The notes below the pieces were generated by a model, which was not told where the DNA came from, ran no database searches, and was given only the letters and a program-made list of their open reading frames with translations. From positions 1-64,000 of the forward strand of contig NZ_JAAGLY010000008.1 in NCBI RefSeq assembly GCF_010548375.1: 64,000 nt of DNA, read 5' to 3'. Shown here one piece after another: positions 19,913 through 27,528 of this stretch. Origin of the DNA: Streptomyces sp. SID13726. Its GTDB lineage: Bacteria; Actinomycetota; Actinomycetes; Streptomycetales; Streptomycetaceae. Numbering within the stretch: position 1 is the stretch's first letter; the number at the start of each line of letters is the position of its first letter. Both the position numbers and the translations under genes were made by a program.

Positions 19913-20593
19913 CTAGCGGACGGCGGCGTTGTTCATCTTCCGGGTGGAGATGATCTGGTCGACCAGGCCGTACGACAGCGCGTCCTCGGCCGTGAGGATC
20001 TTGTCGCGCTCGATGTCCTCGCGGATCTTCTCGATCGGCGTGGTGGAGTGCTTGGCCAGCATCTCCTCCAGCTGCGAGCGCATCCGGAGGATCTCGTTGG
20101 CGGCGATCTCCAGGTCGGAGACCTGACCGCGGCCGGTCTCGCTGTACGGCTGGTGGATCAGCACGCGCGCGTTCGGCAGCGCCATGCGCTTGCCCGGCGT
20201 ACCGGCGGCCAGCAGGACGGCGGCGGCCGAGGCCGCCTGGCCCATGCAGACCGTCTGGATGTCGGGCTTCACGAACTGCATGGTGTCGTAGATCGCGGTC
20301 AGCGCGGTGAAGGAGCCGCCGGGGCTGTTGATGTAGACCGAGATGTCCCGGTCGGGGTCCATCGACTCCAGGCACAGCAGCTGTGCCATGACGTCGTTGG
20401 CGGAGGCGTCGTCGATCTGCACGCCGAGGAAGATCACGCGCTCCTCGAAGAGCTTCGCGTACGGGTCGTACTCGCGGATGCCCTGCGAGGTGCGCTCGAC
20501 GAAGCGGGGGATCACATAGCGGGACTCGGCACGCGGGCCGGTGTACTCGGCCTCGGTGCGGGCGTAGAGGCCGCTGCCGGGGAAGTCGTTCAC
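19913..20593 (-). CDS. clpP2: ATP-dependent Clp protease proteolytic subunit ClpP2
   Basis: 226 residues from a GTG with GGAGA 6 bases upstream. Ser peptidase family S14. The catalytic Ser is in GQAASAAAVLL, the His in VLIHQPYS, with Asp further on. The N-terminal about 30 residues extend beyond E. coli ClpP. Actinobacteria use a mixed ClpP1-ClpP2 barrel. Its start lies 71 bases after the clpP1 stop, so the two form an operon. Confidence 0.96.
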   Translation of the reverse strand: MNDFPGSGLYARTEAEYTGPRAESRYVIPRFVERTSQGIREYDPYAKLFEERVIFLGVQIDDASANDVMAQLLCLESMDPDRDISVYINSPGGSFTALTAIYDTMQFVKPDIQTVCMGQAASAAAVLLAAGTPGKRMALPNARVLIHQPYSETGRGQVSDLEIAANEILRMRSQLEEMLAKHSTTPIEKIREDIERDKILTAEDALSYGLVDQIISTRKMNNAAVR

Positions 20594-20664
20594 TGTCTGT
20601 CTCCTAGGGGCTGTGGCGGTCGGCTGGGGGCTGTGCGGGGGCTTTCCTGGGCCCCGCATGGGGC

Positions 20665-21282
20665 TCAGGCCCCGGTGCCGCCGCCGCCCGGCATACCGGC
20701 GGCCGTCGGGATCACGTCGTCGATGAGGCCGTACTCCTTGGCCTCCAGCGCGTCGAACCAGCGGTCTCGGTCCGAGTCGCGGGTGATCTGCTCGATGCTC
20801 TGGCCCGTGTGCTGGGAGGTGAGCTCGGCCATGCGCTTCTTGGTGTGCAGCAGCCGCTCCGCGTGGATCTTGATGTCGGAGGCGGAGCCGGCCAGGCCGG
20901 CGGAGGGCTGGTGGATCAGGATCTCCGCGTTCGGCAGCGCGAAGCGCTTGCCGGGGGTGCCCGCGCTGAGCAGGAACTGGCCCATCGACGCGGCGAGGCC
21001 CATGGCGATGGTCACCACGTCGTTCTTGATGAACTGCATGGTGTCGTAGATCGCCATACCGGCCGTGATCGAACCGCCCGGGCTGTTGATGTACAGGTAA
21101 ATGTCCTTGTCGGGGTCCGCGGCAAGGAGCAGCAGCTGTGCGGTGATCTTGTTCGCGATGTCGTCGTCGACCGGCTGGCCGAGGAAGATGATCCGCTCGC
21201 CAAGCAGCCGGTTGTAGACCTGGTCGCCGAGGCCACCACCGATGGAAGGCTCGCCGGCGGCGGAGGGCATCAGATTCGTCAC
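20665..21282 (-). CDS. clpP1: ATP-dependent Clp protease proteolytic subunit ClpP1
   Basis: 205 residues. The catalytic Ser lies in MGLAASMGQ and the His in EILIHQPSAG, so the triad looks complete. First gene of the clpP1-clpP2 operon. The upstream 100 bases hold a ClgR-like box and an 8-bp inverted repeat, consistent with the known ClgR activation of clp genes in Streptomyces. An internal ATG at codon 5 is a possible alternative start. Confidence 0.96.
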   Translation of the reverse strand: MTNLMPSAAGEPSIGGGLGDQVYNRLLGERIIFLGQPVDDDIANKITAQLLLLAADPDKDIYLYINSPGGSITAGMAIYDTMQFIKNDVVTIAMGLAASMGQFLLSAGTPGKRFALPNAEILIHQPSAGLAGSASDIKIHAERLLHTKKRMAELTSQHTGQSIEQITRDSDRDRWFDALEAKEYGLIDDVIPTAAGMPGGGGTGA

Positions 21283-21335
21283 GTATCCACCTGCTCGTCT
21301 TACGACGGCGCCGGGCCGTCTTACGTTTCCCTATC

Positions 21336-21361
21336 AAGGGACCCTAACGCGCTGGTCCCTT
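21336..21361. promoter_or_regulatory. Inverted repeat in clpP1 upstream region
   Basis: AAGGGACC and GGTCCCTT form a perfect 8-bp inverted repeat with a 10-base spacer, 54 bases upstream of clpP1 and downstream of the ClgR-like box. Operator or 5' UTR hairpin cannot be decided from sequence. Confidence 0.45.
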
Positions 21362-21384
21362 CGGGGAATCCCGGATAGAGCGCT

Positions 21385-21401
21385 GTTCGCCGGGGGCGTA
21401 G
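21385..21401 (-). promoter_or_regulatory. Candidate ClgR operator upstream of clpP1
   Basis: GTTCGC-5 nt-GCGTAG reads on the plus strand 103 bases upstream of the clpP1 start. Known ClgR sites follow GTTCGC-5 nt-GCGAAC; here the left arm and GCG are exact and the last three bases deviate. ClgR is the activator of clp and lon genes in Streptomyces, so position and motif agree. Confidence 0.6.
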
Positions 21402-21420
21402 AGCCCTGGGGCGGGTAGGC

Positions 21421-21458
21421 CGACGGGCCCCGGGCGCAGTTGCTCCCGGGGCCCGTCG
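21421..21458 (-). terminator. Trigger factor gene terminator
   Basis: A perfect 14-bp stem (CGACGGGCCCCGGG and complement) with a 10-base loop begins 27 bases after the tig stop. It separates tig from the clpP1 promoter region. Confidence 0.85.
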
Positions 21459-21484
21459 TACGACAGTCAAGACGCCGTGGGCGA

Positions 21485-22885
21485 TCAGGCCCCGGTCTTG
21501 TCCTCAGCCTTGTCCTCGGCCTCGGCCGGGGTCTCCTCGGCGGCGGCCTCGACGGTCTCGGCCGTCTCGTCCTCGTCGTCGTCCAGGTCGATGACCTCGC
21601 CGTTGGTGTCCTTGACCGTGGCGGCCTCGACCACGACGGCCAGGGCCTTGCCGCGGGCGACCTCGCCGACGAGGAGCGGGACCTGGCCGCCCTCGACGAC
21701 CGCCTGGGCGAACTGGTCGGGGGACATGCCGGAGGAGGCCGCACGCCGCATGAGGTGCTCGGTGAGCTCCTCCTGGTTGACGTTCAGCTTCTCGCGCTTG
21801 ACGAGCTCGTCGAGGACGAACTGGGTCTTGATGCCCTTGACCGCGGCGTCCTTGGTCTCGGTGTCGAACTCCTCGGCCGTCTTGCCCTGGATCTCGAGGT
21901 ACTTGTCGAGGTCGAGGCCCATCTGGCCGAGCTGGTGGTGCTCCAGGTTGTGCTTGCGGGTGTTGATCTCGTCCTCGAGCAGCTTCTCGGGGACGGGCAC
22001 CTCGACAAGCTCCAGGAGCTTCTCCAGGACGCGCTCCTGGGCCTGGGTGGCCTGGTCGTACTGCTTCATGTTCTCGAGGCGCTTGCGGCTGTCCGCCCTC
22101 AGCTCGTCGAGGGTGTCGAACTCGGAGGCGAGCTGCGCGAACTCGTCGTCCAGCTCGGGCAGTTCGCGGGCGGCGACCTGGGTGACCTTGACGGCGACCT
22201 CGGCCTCCTTGCCGGCCGCGGAGCCGCCCTTGAGCTCGGAGGTGAAGGTGGTCTCGCCACCGGCCTCCAGGCCCTTCACGGCGTCGTCGATGCCGTCGAG
22301 GAGCTCGCCGGAGCCGATGGTGTAGGAGACACCGCTGGCGATGCCGTCCTCCAGGACCTCGCCGTCGACCTTGGCCTCCAGGTCGATGGTGACGACGTCG
22401 CCGTCCTCGGCGGCGCGCTCGACCGGGGAGGTCGAGGCGAAGCGCTCGCGGAGCTGCTCGACGGACTTGTCGATGTCCTCTTCGGAGACCTCGACGGCGT
22501 CGACCTCGACCTCGATGCCGGAGTAGTCCGGGATCTCGATGGCCGGGCGGACGTCGACCTCGGCGGTGAAGTTCAGCGTCTCGCCGTCCTTCAGCTCCGT
22601 GATGTCGACCTCGGGCTGGCCGAGGACGTCGATCTCGGCCTCGTTGACCGCCTCGGTGTAGAACTTCGGAAGCGCGTCGTTGACCGCCTCCTCCAGCACC
22701 GCACCGCGGCCGAACCGCTGGTCGATGACGCGGGCCGGGATCTTGCCCTTGCGGAAGCCCTTCACCGTGACCTGCTGGTTGATCTTCTTGTACGCCGCGT
22801 CGAGGCTGTCCTTGAGCTCCTCGAAGGGCACCTCGACAGTGAGCCGAACCCGAGTCGGGTTCAGGGTCTCCACGGCGCTCTTCAC
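21485..22885 (-). CDS. tig: Trigger factor (ribosome-associated chaperone, PPIase)
   Basis: 466 residues from a GTG with AAGGAGA upstream. The N-terminal ribosome-binding domain carries the signature GFRKGK (residues about 43-48). The middle FKBP-type prolyl isomerase domain is at about 155-245, and the C-terminal helical arms follow. The last 35 residues are a strongly acidic Asp/Glu/Ala tail typical of actinobacterial Tig. It assists folding of nascent chains and sits next to the Clp protease genes, the conserved tig-clpP-clpX order. Confidence 0.96.
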   Translation of the reverse strand: MKSAVETLNPTRVRLTVEVPFEELKDSLDAAYKKINQQVTVKGFRKGKIPARVIDQRFGRGAVLEEAVNDALPKFYTEAVNEAEIDVLGQPEVDITELKDGETLNFTAEVDVRPAIEIPDYSGIEVEVDAVEVSEEDIDKSVEQLRERFASTSPVERAAEDGDVVTIDLEAKVDGEVLEDGIASGVSYTIGSGELLDGIDDAVKGLEAGGETTFTSELKGGSAAGKEAEVAVKVTQVAARELPELDDEFAQLASEFDTLDELRADSRKRLENMKQYDQATQAQERVLEKLLELVEVPVPEKLLEDEINTRKHNLEHHQLGQMGLDLDKYLEIQGKTAEEFDTETKDAAVKGIKTQFVLDELVKREKLNVNQEELTEHLMRRAASSGMSPDQFAQAVVEGGQVPLLVGEVARGKALAVVVEAATVKDTNGEVIDLDDDEDETAETVEAAAEETPAEAEDKAEDKTGA

Positions 22886-23080
22886 GGTTCGGTCTCCTTG
22901 TGGCTGACTTCTTGGGTTCTGCCGGGGCCAGAACGGCTCCGGCGGATTCGCCGCCCGGAGGACTTCGATGGAGAGACACACGGGCGTGCAGCTTGCATAG
23001 TAACGGCAGCGGCGACACGCCCCAAAGGCGATCACTGAAGCGATCACGGACGCGACCGCACAAGGCGATCGCGCAGGTGG

Positions 23081-23154
23081 TCGGGGTGGCGGGATTTGAA
23101 CCCACGGCCTTCCGCTCCCAAAGCGGACGCGCTACCAAGCTGCGCCACACCCCG
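23081..23154 (-). tRNA. tRNA-Pro (anticodon TGG)
   Basis: A 74-base cloverleaf on the minus strand. The acceptor stem is CGGGGTG paired with CACCCCG, discriminator A. The D-arm is GCGCAGCTTGGTAGCGC, the anticodon loop has TTTGGGA with anticodon TGG, and the T-arm is GTGGGTTCAAATCCCGC. CCA is not encoded. Confidence 0.95.
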
Positions 23155-23421
23155 TCTGGTGCGACACGTAGGGTACATGCCCGCAGACAGCGGGGTTACC
23201 GCATTTCCCACCCACCGCGAACCGGCCCGCCCGAGCCGCCGGAGCCCGCTCACGAAAACAGGCGTGAACCCGACCCAACGCGCGGGGCGGATGCGCCGCG
23301 GGCGCCCCGCGGTACGGAACCTCGGCTCGGAGCCTCGGCACGGAAGGGGTGTGCGGCGGACCACGGGGACCCGGTACGATGACTGGCGTGCCGCTGGTCC
23401 TCGACCTGCGGCGCGTGCTGT

Positions 23422-23492
23422 GCGGGCGTAGCTCAATGGTAGAGCCCTAGTCTTCCAAACTAGCTACGCGGGTTCGATTCCCGTCGCCCGCT
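23422..23492 (+). tRNA. tRNA-Gly (anticodon TCC)
   Basis: A 71-base cloverleaf. The acceptor stem is GCGGGCG with CGCCCGC, discriminator T. The D-arm is GCTCAATGGTAGAGC, the anticodon stem CTAGT/ACTAG encloses a loop with TCC, and the T-arm is CGGGTTCGATTCCCG. CCA is not encoded. A strong terminator follows 7 bases later. Confidence 0.95.
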
Positions 23493-23498
23493 CTGAAC

Positions 23499-23542
23499 AG
23501 GCCTCCGGCCCGGTCCCCCCGAGGGGATCGGGCCGGAGGCCT
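23499..23542 (+). terminator. Terminator after tRNA-Gly
   Basis: A perfect 14-bp stem (AGGCCTCCGGCCCG and complement) with a loop that can itself pair (TCCCC/GGGGA), followed by TT. It also lies beyond the stop of the convergent 64-residue membrane protein gene and may act for both. Confidence 0.88.
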
Positions 23543-23570
23543 TTCGCGTGGTCCGGCGGGTGGCCCGGGC

Positions 23571-23765
23571 CTAGAACTGGATCGAGTTGATGGTGTCCGC
23601 TATCGAGTCCAGGAAGCGTTGGATGTCGTCGGCCATGCCGGTGGACGCGAGGAAGAAGCCGAAGAGCACCGCGACGACGGCGGGTCCGGCCTTGATGGAG
23701 CCTCCCCGCATCAACACCACGAGGATGATCCCCAACAGCAGCACCACTGACAGCGAAATGGCCAC
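23571..23765 (-). CDS. Small two-helix membrane protein, conserved-looking
   Basis: 64 residues from a GTG. Two hydrophobic segments (about 3-20 and 26-44) are linked by a short basic loop (MRGGSIKAGP). The short C-terminal amphipathic tail is DDIQRFLDSIADTINSIQF. Similar tiny proteins with a GGxIKxG loop occur across Streptomyces, without known function. No clear Shine-Dalgarno sequence is seen. It is convergent with tRNA-Gly. Confidence 0.7.
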   Translation of the reverse strand: MAISLSVVLLLGIILVVLMRGGSIKAGPAVVAVLFGFFLASTGMADDIQRFLDSIADTINSIQF

Positions 23766-24088
23766 AACTGATCACACCCTCGGTCGGTCCGCTCTCCCGG
23801 CCCGGGGACGCAACCGCGCGCACCCCCGCCAGAACCATCGTGCCACCAACACGGCCCGCATATGCGGCGGGTGACCCAACGTTTGGCCAGGCCCATACCT
23901 GCGCCACCACCGGCCCCACACCCGCCCACTGAATTGTTTCAGTGGCCACACACCGCTTGCGCACATCACAGTCGCAGGGAATTCGAATTACCGGCACAGG
24001 CGTACGAGACTATTCGATATGCACCATTTAGTGGGGATTAATCTGGACAATACCGGGCAACTCAAGTCGACTCAGAAGTGAATAAGCA
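23766..24088. other. Intergenic region with inverted repeat, AT-richer than surroundings
   Basis: No gene is seen. It lies between divergent genes (small membrane protein, acyltransferase). The right 120 bases are unusually AT-rich for this genome and probably hold the acyltransferase promoter. A 20-base perfect inverted repeat is at 23926-23945. Confidence 0.5.
23926..23945. promoter_or_regulatory. Perfect inverted repeat, candidate operator
   Basis: CCACTGAA and TTCAGTGG flank a TTGT spacer. It lies 161 bases upstream of the small membrane protein gene and 144 bases upstream of the acyltransferase gene. Its size and symmetry suit a dimeric repressor. No regulator gene is adjacent. Confidence 0.5.
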
Positions 24089-25258
24089 ATGACTACCTGG
24101 GCGGTTTTACGGAAACACACAGCCACGGCTAGGGTGCCTCAGATGTTCCGAGCCGCCGCCGACGCAGTCCCCCGTCCGCGATCGCCCCACGCCCCGCCCG
24201 GCAAGCAGCGCGACGCCTTCTTCGACAACGCCAAGTACCTGGCGATCGTCCTGGTGGCCGTCGCCCACTCCTGGGAGCCCCTCAAGGGCGACAGCCGGAT
24301 CCTGGAGGGCTTGTACACGGTGGTGTACGCGTTCCACATGCCGGCGTTCATCGTCATCTCCGGCTTCTTCTCGCGCAGCTTCGACATGCGCCCCGACCGG
24401 CTGAAGCGCCTGATCACCGGTGTCGCCGTGCCGTACGTCCTCTTCGAGACGGCGTACTCCCTGTTCCGGCGCTTCGCCGACCACGACCCCGGCGCCGAGA
24501 TCAGCCTGCTGGACCCGTGGTTCCTGACCTGGTTCCTGGTCGCCCTGTTCATCTGGCGGCTGACCACCCCGATCTGGAAGCTGGTCCGCCGGCCTCTCCC
24601 GCTCGCCCTCGGCATCGCCATGCTGGCCTCCGTCACCCCCGAGATCGGCGACGACCTCGACCTCCAGCGGGTGCTCCAGTTCCTGCCGTACTTCGTGCTG
24701 GGCCTGATCCTGAAGCCCGAGCACTTCCGGCTGGTGCGCCGCCGCTCGATGCGGATCGCCGCGGTCCCGGTGTTCGCCGCCGCGCTCGCCGTCGGCTGGT
24801 GGGCGGTGCCGCGGATGGAGACCGGCTGGTTCTACCACCGTGACGCGGCCCAGGAGATGGGCGCGCCCTGGTGGACGGGCCCGGTCATGGTGCTGGCCCT
24901 GTTCGGCTGCTCCCTGCTCCTGACGGCCTGCTTCTTCGCCTGGGTGCCCGGCCGGCAGCTGTGGTTCACCACGCTCGGCGCGGGCACGCTGTACGGCTAT
25001 CTGCTGCACGGCTTCCTGATCAAGGGCGGCGACTACTGGGGCTGGTTCGACCACGCCTGGCTGCGCCACCCGGCCGGCGAGATCTTCGTGAGCGTCCTCG
25101 CCGCGCTCGCCGTCACCCTGCTGTGCACCGCGCCGGTGCGCCGGGTCTTCCGGTTCGCGATGGAGCCTGACATGGACTGGGCGTTCAAGCGGGACTCCGC
25201 CGAGGTGGCCCGGGGGCGCGAGCAGAAGGCGGCTCCCCGCGAGAAGGTCGGCGTCTAG
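24089..25258 (+). CDS. Acyltransferase family 3 membrane protein
   Basis: 389 residues with about nine to ten hydrophobic helices and the acyltransferase-3 (OafA/YrhL-like) layout. It opens with FFDNAKYLAIVLVAVAHSWEP, where the conserved His follows the first helix, then FHMPAFIVISGFFS. Such proteins O-acylate surface glycans or secondary metabolites; the substrate here is unknown. The start is uncertain: no clear ribosome site precedes 24089, and an ATG at 24143 would still keep all helices. The last 30 residues are a charged tail. Its stop codon overlaps that of the convergent HD-hydrolase gene within a CTAG. Confidence 0.85.
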   Translation: MTTWAVLRKHTATARVPQMFRAAADAVPRPRSPHAPPGKQRDAFFDNAKYLAIVLVAVAHSWEPLKGDSRILEGLYTVVYAFHMPAFIVISGFFSRSFDMRPDRLKRLITGVAVPYVLFETAYSLFRRFADHDPGAEISLLDPWFLTWFLVALFIWRLTTPIWKLVRRPLPLALGIAMLASVTPEIGDDLDLQRVLQFLPYFVLGLILKPEHFRLVRRRSMRIAAVPVFAAALAVGWWAVPRMETGWFYHRDAAQEMGAPWWTGPVMVLALFGCSLLLTACFFAWVPGRQLWFTTLGAGTLYGYLLHGFLIKGGDYWGWFDHAWLRHPAGEIFVSVLAALAVTLLCTAPVRRVFRFAMEPDMDWAFKRDSAEVARGREQKAAPREKVGV

Positions 25259-25722
25259 GGAGCCTGGTCGAGACCCCGGCCCAGACCGAGGAGCGCGCGC
25301 ATCCCCGCGTACTTCTCGGTCAGTCGCCTCCGGGTCGCCTCGTCCAGGACCCCGAGCCGCGCCGGGTCCGCGTTGTGCGCCAGGTCGGCCTCCTTCACCA
25401 GCAGCGCGCCCGGGGTGGCGAGGATGCGCCCGGCGTACGCCTCGGGCGGCTCCCCGGCCCGCTTGGTGACGGCGAGCACGATGTCCTTGGTACGACGGCT
25501 CAGCGCGGCCTCCTCCAGCCACCGCGCGGAGAGCGCGTCGTCCTCGACGGAGTCGTGCAGCCAGGCCGCCGCGATCTGCTCCTCGTCGCCGCCCCGCGCG
25601 CGGACGCCCTCGGCGACGGCCTGAAGGTGCTCGGCGTACGGCCGTCCCGCCTTGTCGGTCTGGCCCTCGTGCGCGGCGCGGGCGAGGGTCTCGATCTCGG
25701 CCGGGGTCAAGTGGTCGGTCAT
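25255..25722 (-). CDS. Small HD-domain hydrolase, (p)ppGpp-hydrolase-like
   Basis: 155 residues from the ATG at 25722. The metal-binding HD pattern of RelA/SpoT hydrolase domains is present: H32, H56-D57 in WLHDSVED, and D112 in VKEADLAHN. The VED and LAHN neighbours match SpoT/MESH1 rather than generic HD phosphohydrolases. At this size it would be a single-domain alarmone hydrolase, though nucleotide specificity cannot be read from sequence. Its ATG overlaps, as ATGA, the stop of the decayed ABC permease upstream, showing that it was once the last gene of that operon. Confidence 0.8.
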   Translation of the reverse strand: MTDHLTPAEIETLARAAHEGQTDKAGRPYAEHLQAVAEGVRARGGDEEQIAAAWLHDSVEDDALSARWLEEAALSRRTKDIVLAVTKRAGEPPEAYAGRILATPGALLVKEADLAHNADPARLGVLDEATRRRLTEKYAGMRALLGLGRGLDQAP

Positions 25723-26185
25723 CGCCCCAGTGTGTCGCTCCGCAGGGCGGCGCGGGCGGGGAGGGTGGCCGAGGTCAGGCCGAGCACGACGATCGCGCCG
25801 GCGAAGGCGCCGTAGACCAGCGGCGGGATGTAACGGCCCCTCCCCCGTCAGCCCCTTCATCACCTGTCGGCCGCGAGAGCTGGCCGGGACGGCGGTCGGG
25901 GCGGTGACCGGCCTGGGGGTCCTTCCAGGCCCTCACGGCACTGGGGGAGCATCGGGAGGACGGCGTTCTGCTCGGTCGTGAGGGCGGGAGCAGGTTGAAC
26001 GCCGGACACGAAGCCGAGGGCGGGTGCGGCGTAGCGCGGTGTGCGATGGCGGGCGGGAGGGTCAGGTCGATACCGCGGAGGGCGTGGACGGCGGAGTTCC
26101 CCCGGCCGTAGCGCCGGGTGACCCCGTGCAGTTCTACGGCCCAGTCGGCTGGCGGATCGGACCGGGGGTAAACCCCACCCACCAC
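25719..26185 (-). pseudogene. Relic of an ABC transporter (ATPase N-terminus to permease C-terminus)
   Basis: Reading down the minus strand, about 45 intact codons of an ABC ATPase N-terminus (WAVELHGVTRRYGRG, then VHALRGIDLTLPP) give way to out-of-frame fragments. These include FNLLPP, TTEQNAVLPM and an RRPGQLS remnant of the signature motif. The final 34 codons are the C-terminus of an FtsX/MacB-type permease (YIPPLVYGAFAGAIVV, ending LPARAALRSDTLGR). Walker A, Walker B and nearly all the permease are gone. Several internal deletions and shifts are needed, so this is a pseudogene, not a sequencing slip. Confidence 0.8.
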
Positions 26186-27366
26186 TACCGCGGCACGGCC
26201 TGGGCCGTAGGGCCCTCGCGGGAGATCAGCAGTAGGGCGCGGTCATCGTTGACGTCCTTGGCGACCGCCTCGATCAGATGCCAGGCCGCCCCGTGGAAAC
26301 CGCCGGCGACATACCGGTCGGCCTCACCGGTGAGGCGGTCGATGCCCTCCACTATGTCCCGGTCGGAGGTCTCCACGAGGCCGTCGGTGAACAGCATCAG
26401 GACGTCACCGGGCCGCAGCGAACCCTTGACCGGGTCGAACTGGGCGCCGTCGTACACCCCGAGGAGGGGACCCTCGGCCGCCTTCTCCTCCCAGCGCCCG
26501 CTGCCCGCGCTGAGCTGGAGGCCCGGCGGATGGCCCGCCGAGTACAGCTCGTAGTCGCCGGAGTCCAGGTCGAGGACCAGGTGGATCGAGGTCGCGAAGC
26601 CCTCGTCCCAGTCCTGGCGGAGGAGGTAGCCGTTCGCGGCGGTCAGGAAGGCGTGCGGGGGCAGGGAGCCCAGCAGCCCGCCGAACGCCCCCGACAGCAG
26701 CAGCGCACGCGACGCCGCGTCCATGCCCTTGCCGGAGACGTCGGTGAGGACGACCTCCAGGGTGCGGCCGCCGTTGGTCCGGGCCGCGACCACGAAGTCG
26801 CCCGAGAAGGACTGCCCGCCGGCCGGCCGCAGCGCCATCTCCCGGTGCCACCCCTGCGGCAGCTGGGGCAGCTTGCTCTGCACCCGGATGCGTTCGCGCA
26901 GGTCGAACAGCATGGTGCCGCCGCGCCGCCAGGGCACCCCGACCCGGCTGCGGAACTGGGCGATGAGCAGCCCGAAGAAGCCACAGGCGGCCACGACCAG
27001 GACCACGCCAGGGGTGACCCGGGACGGTCCCTCGGTGTACGGCCCGAGCTGCACCGACTCCACGATCAGCGCGGTCGCCGCCGCCGCGTACAGACCGAGC
27101 AGGCTCGCGGGCCGCAGCAGGAGCCCGCCCGCGACGATCGGCAGGACCAGCGCAGCCGGTGAGCACCACACGGAGTTCATCAGGGTGGTGGCCGCGATCA
27201 GCGGGACGGTGAGCAGCAGACCGGCCAGCGCGACCCAGTCCGAGCCGTCGCCCCGGAAGTAGTCCACGGCACTTCTGCGCAGGCCGGTGCGGACCCGGTG
27301 CCACTGCATCTTCAACCGGGCCGTGAACGTCTCGGCTTCCGCGCGCCGCTCTCGTCCTGCTGCCAT
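26185..27366 (-). CDS. Membrane-bound SpoIIE-type PP2C phosphatase
   Basis: 393 residues. Four hydrophobic segments lie at about 45-150, followed by a PP2C/SpoIIE phosphatase domain (about 170-385). Metal-binding motifs are present: SGDFVV, VLTDVSGKGMDAA (two Asp/Gly clusters) and MLFTDGLVE. Such phosphatases act on anti-anti-sigma factors in partner-switching systems, but no anti-sigma genes are nearby. The start is uncertain: no good ribosome site precedes the ATG at 27366, and a Met at residue 20 is possible. Divergent from the Eis-like gene. Confidence 0.9.
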   Translation of the reverse strand: MAAGRERRAEAETFTARLKMQWHRVRTGLRRSAVDYFRGDGSDWVALAGLLLTVPLIAATTLMNSVWCSPAALVLPIVAGGLLLRPASLLGLYAAAATALIVESVQLGPYTEGPSRVTPGVVLVVAACGFFGLLIAQFRSRVGVPWRRGGTMLFDLRERIRVQSKLPQLPQGWHREMALRPAGGQSFSGDFVVAARTNGGRTLEVVLTDVSGKGMDAASRALLLSGAFGGLLGSLPPHAFLTAANGYLLRQDWDEGFATSIHLVLDLDSGDYELYSAGHPPGLQLSAGSGRWEEKAAEGPLLGVYDGAQFDPVKGSLRPGDVLMLFTDGLVETSDRDIVEGIDRLTGEADRYVAGGFHGAAWHLIEAVAKDVNDDRALLLISREGPTAQAVPR

Positions 27367-27528
27367 TAGTTCGGGACCCTATCCATCGGACCAGCTGCTT
27401 GGCACGGGAGGTCCCACTTGTCCCCCGTCCGAGGTTCAACTTCACAGTGAACTTCACAGACAGCCGCTGTGCCGCCGCCAAGACGAAATTCCCTCGCTCG
27501 TCCCGCAATGCCCTGGTAGGCATGGTTC

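Noticed and set aside
23081..23492. tRNA-associated integrated element
   Set aside because: No integrase, excisionase or repeated tRNA 3' end is found near either tRNA gene.
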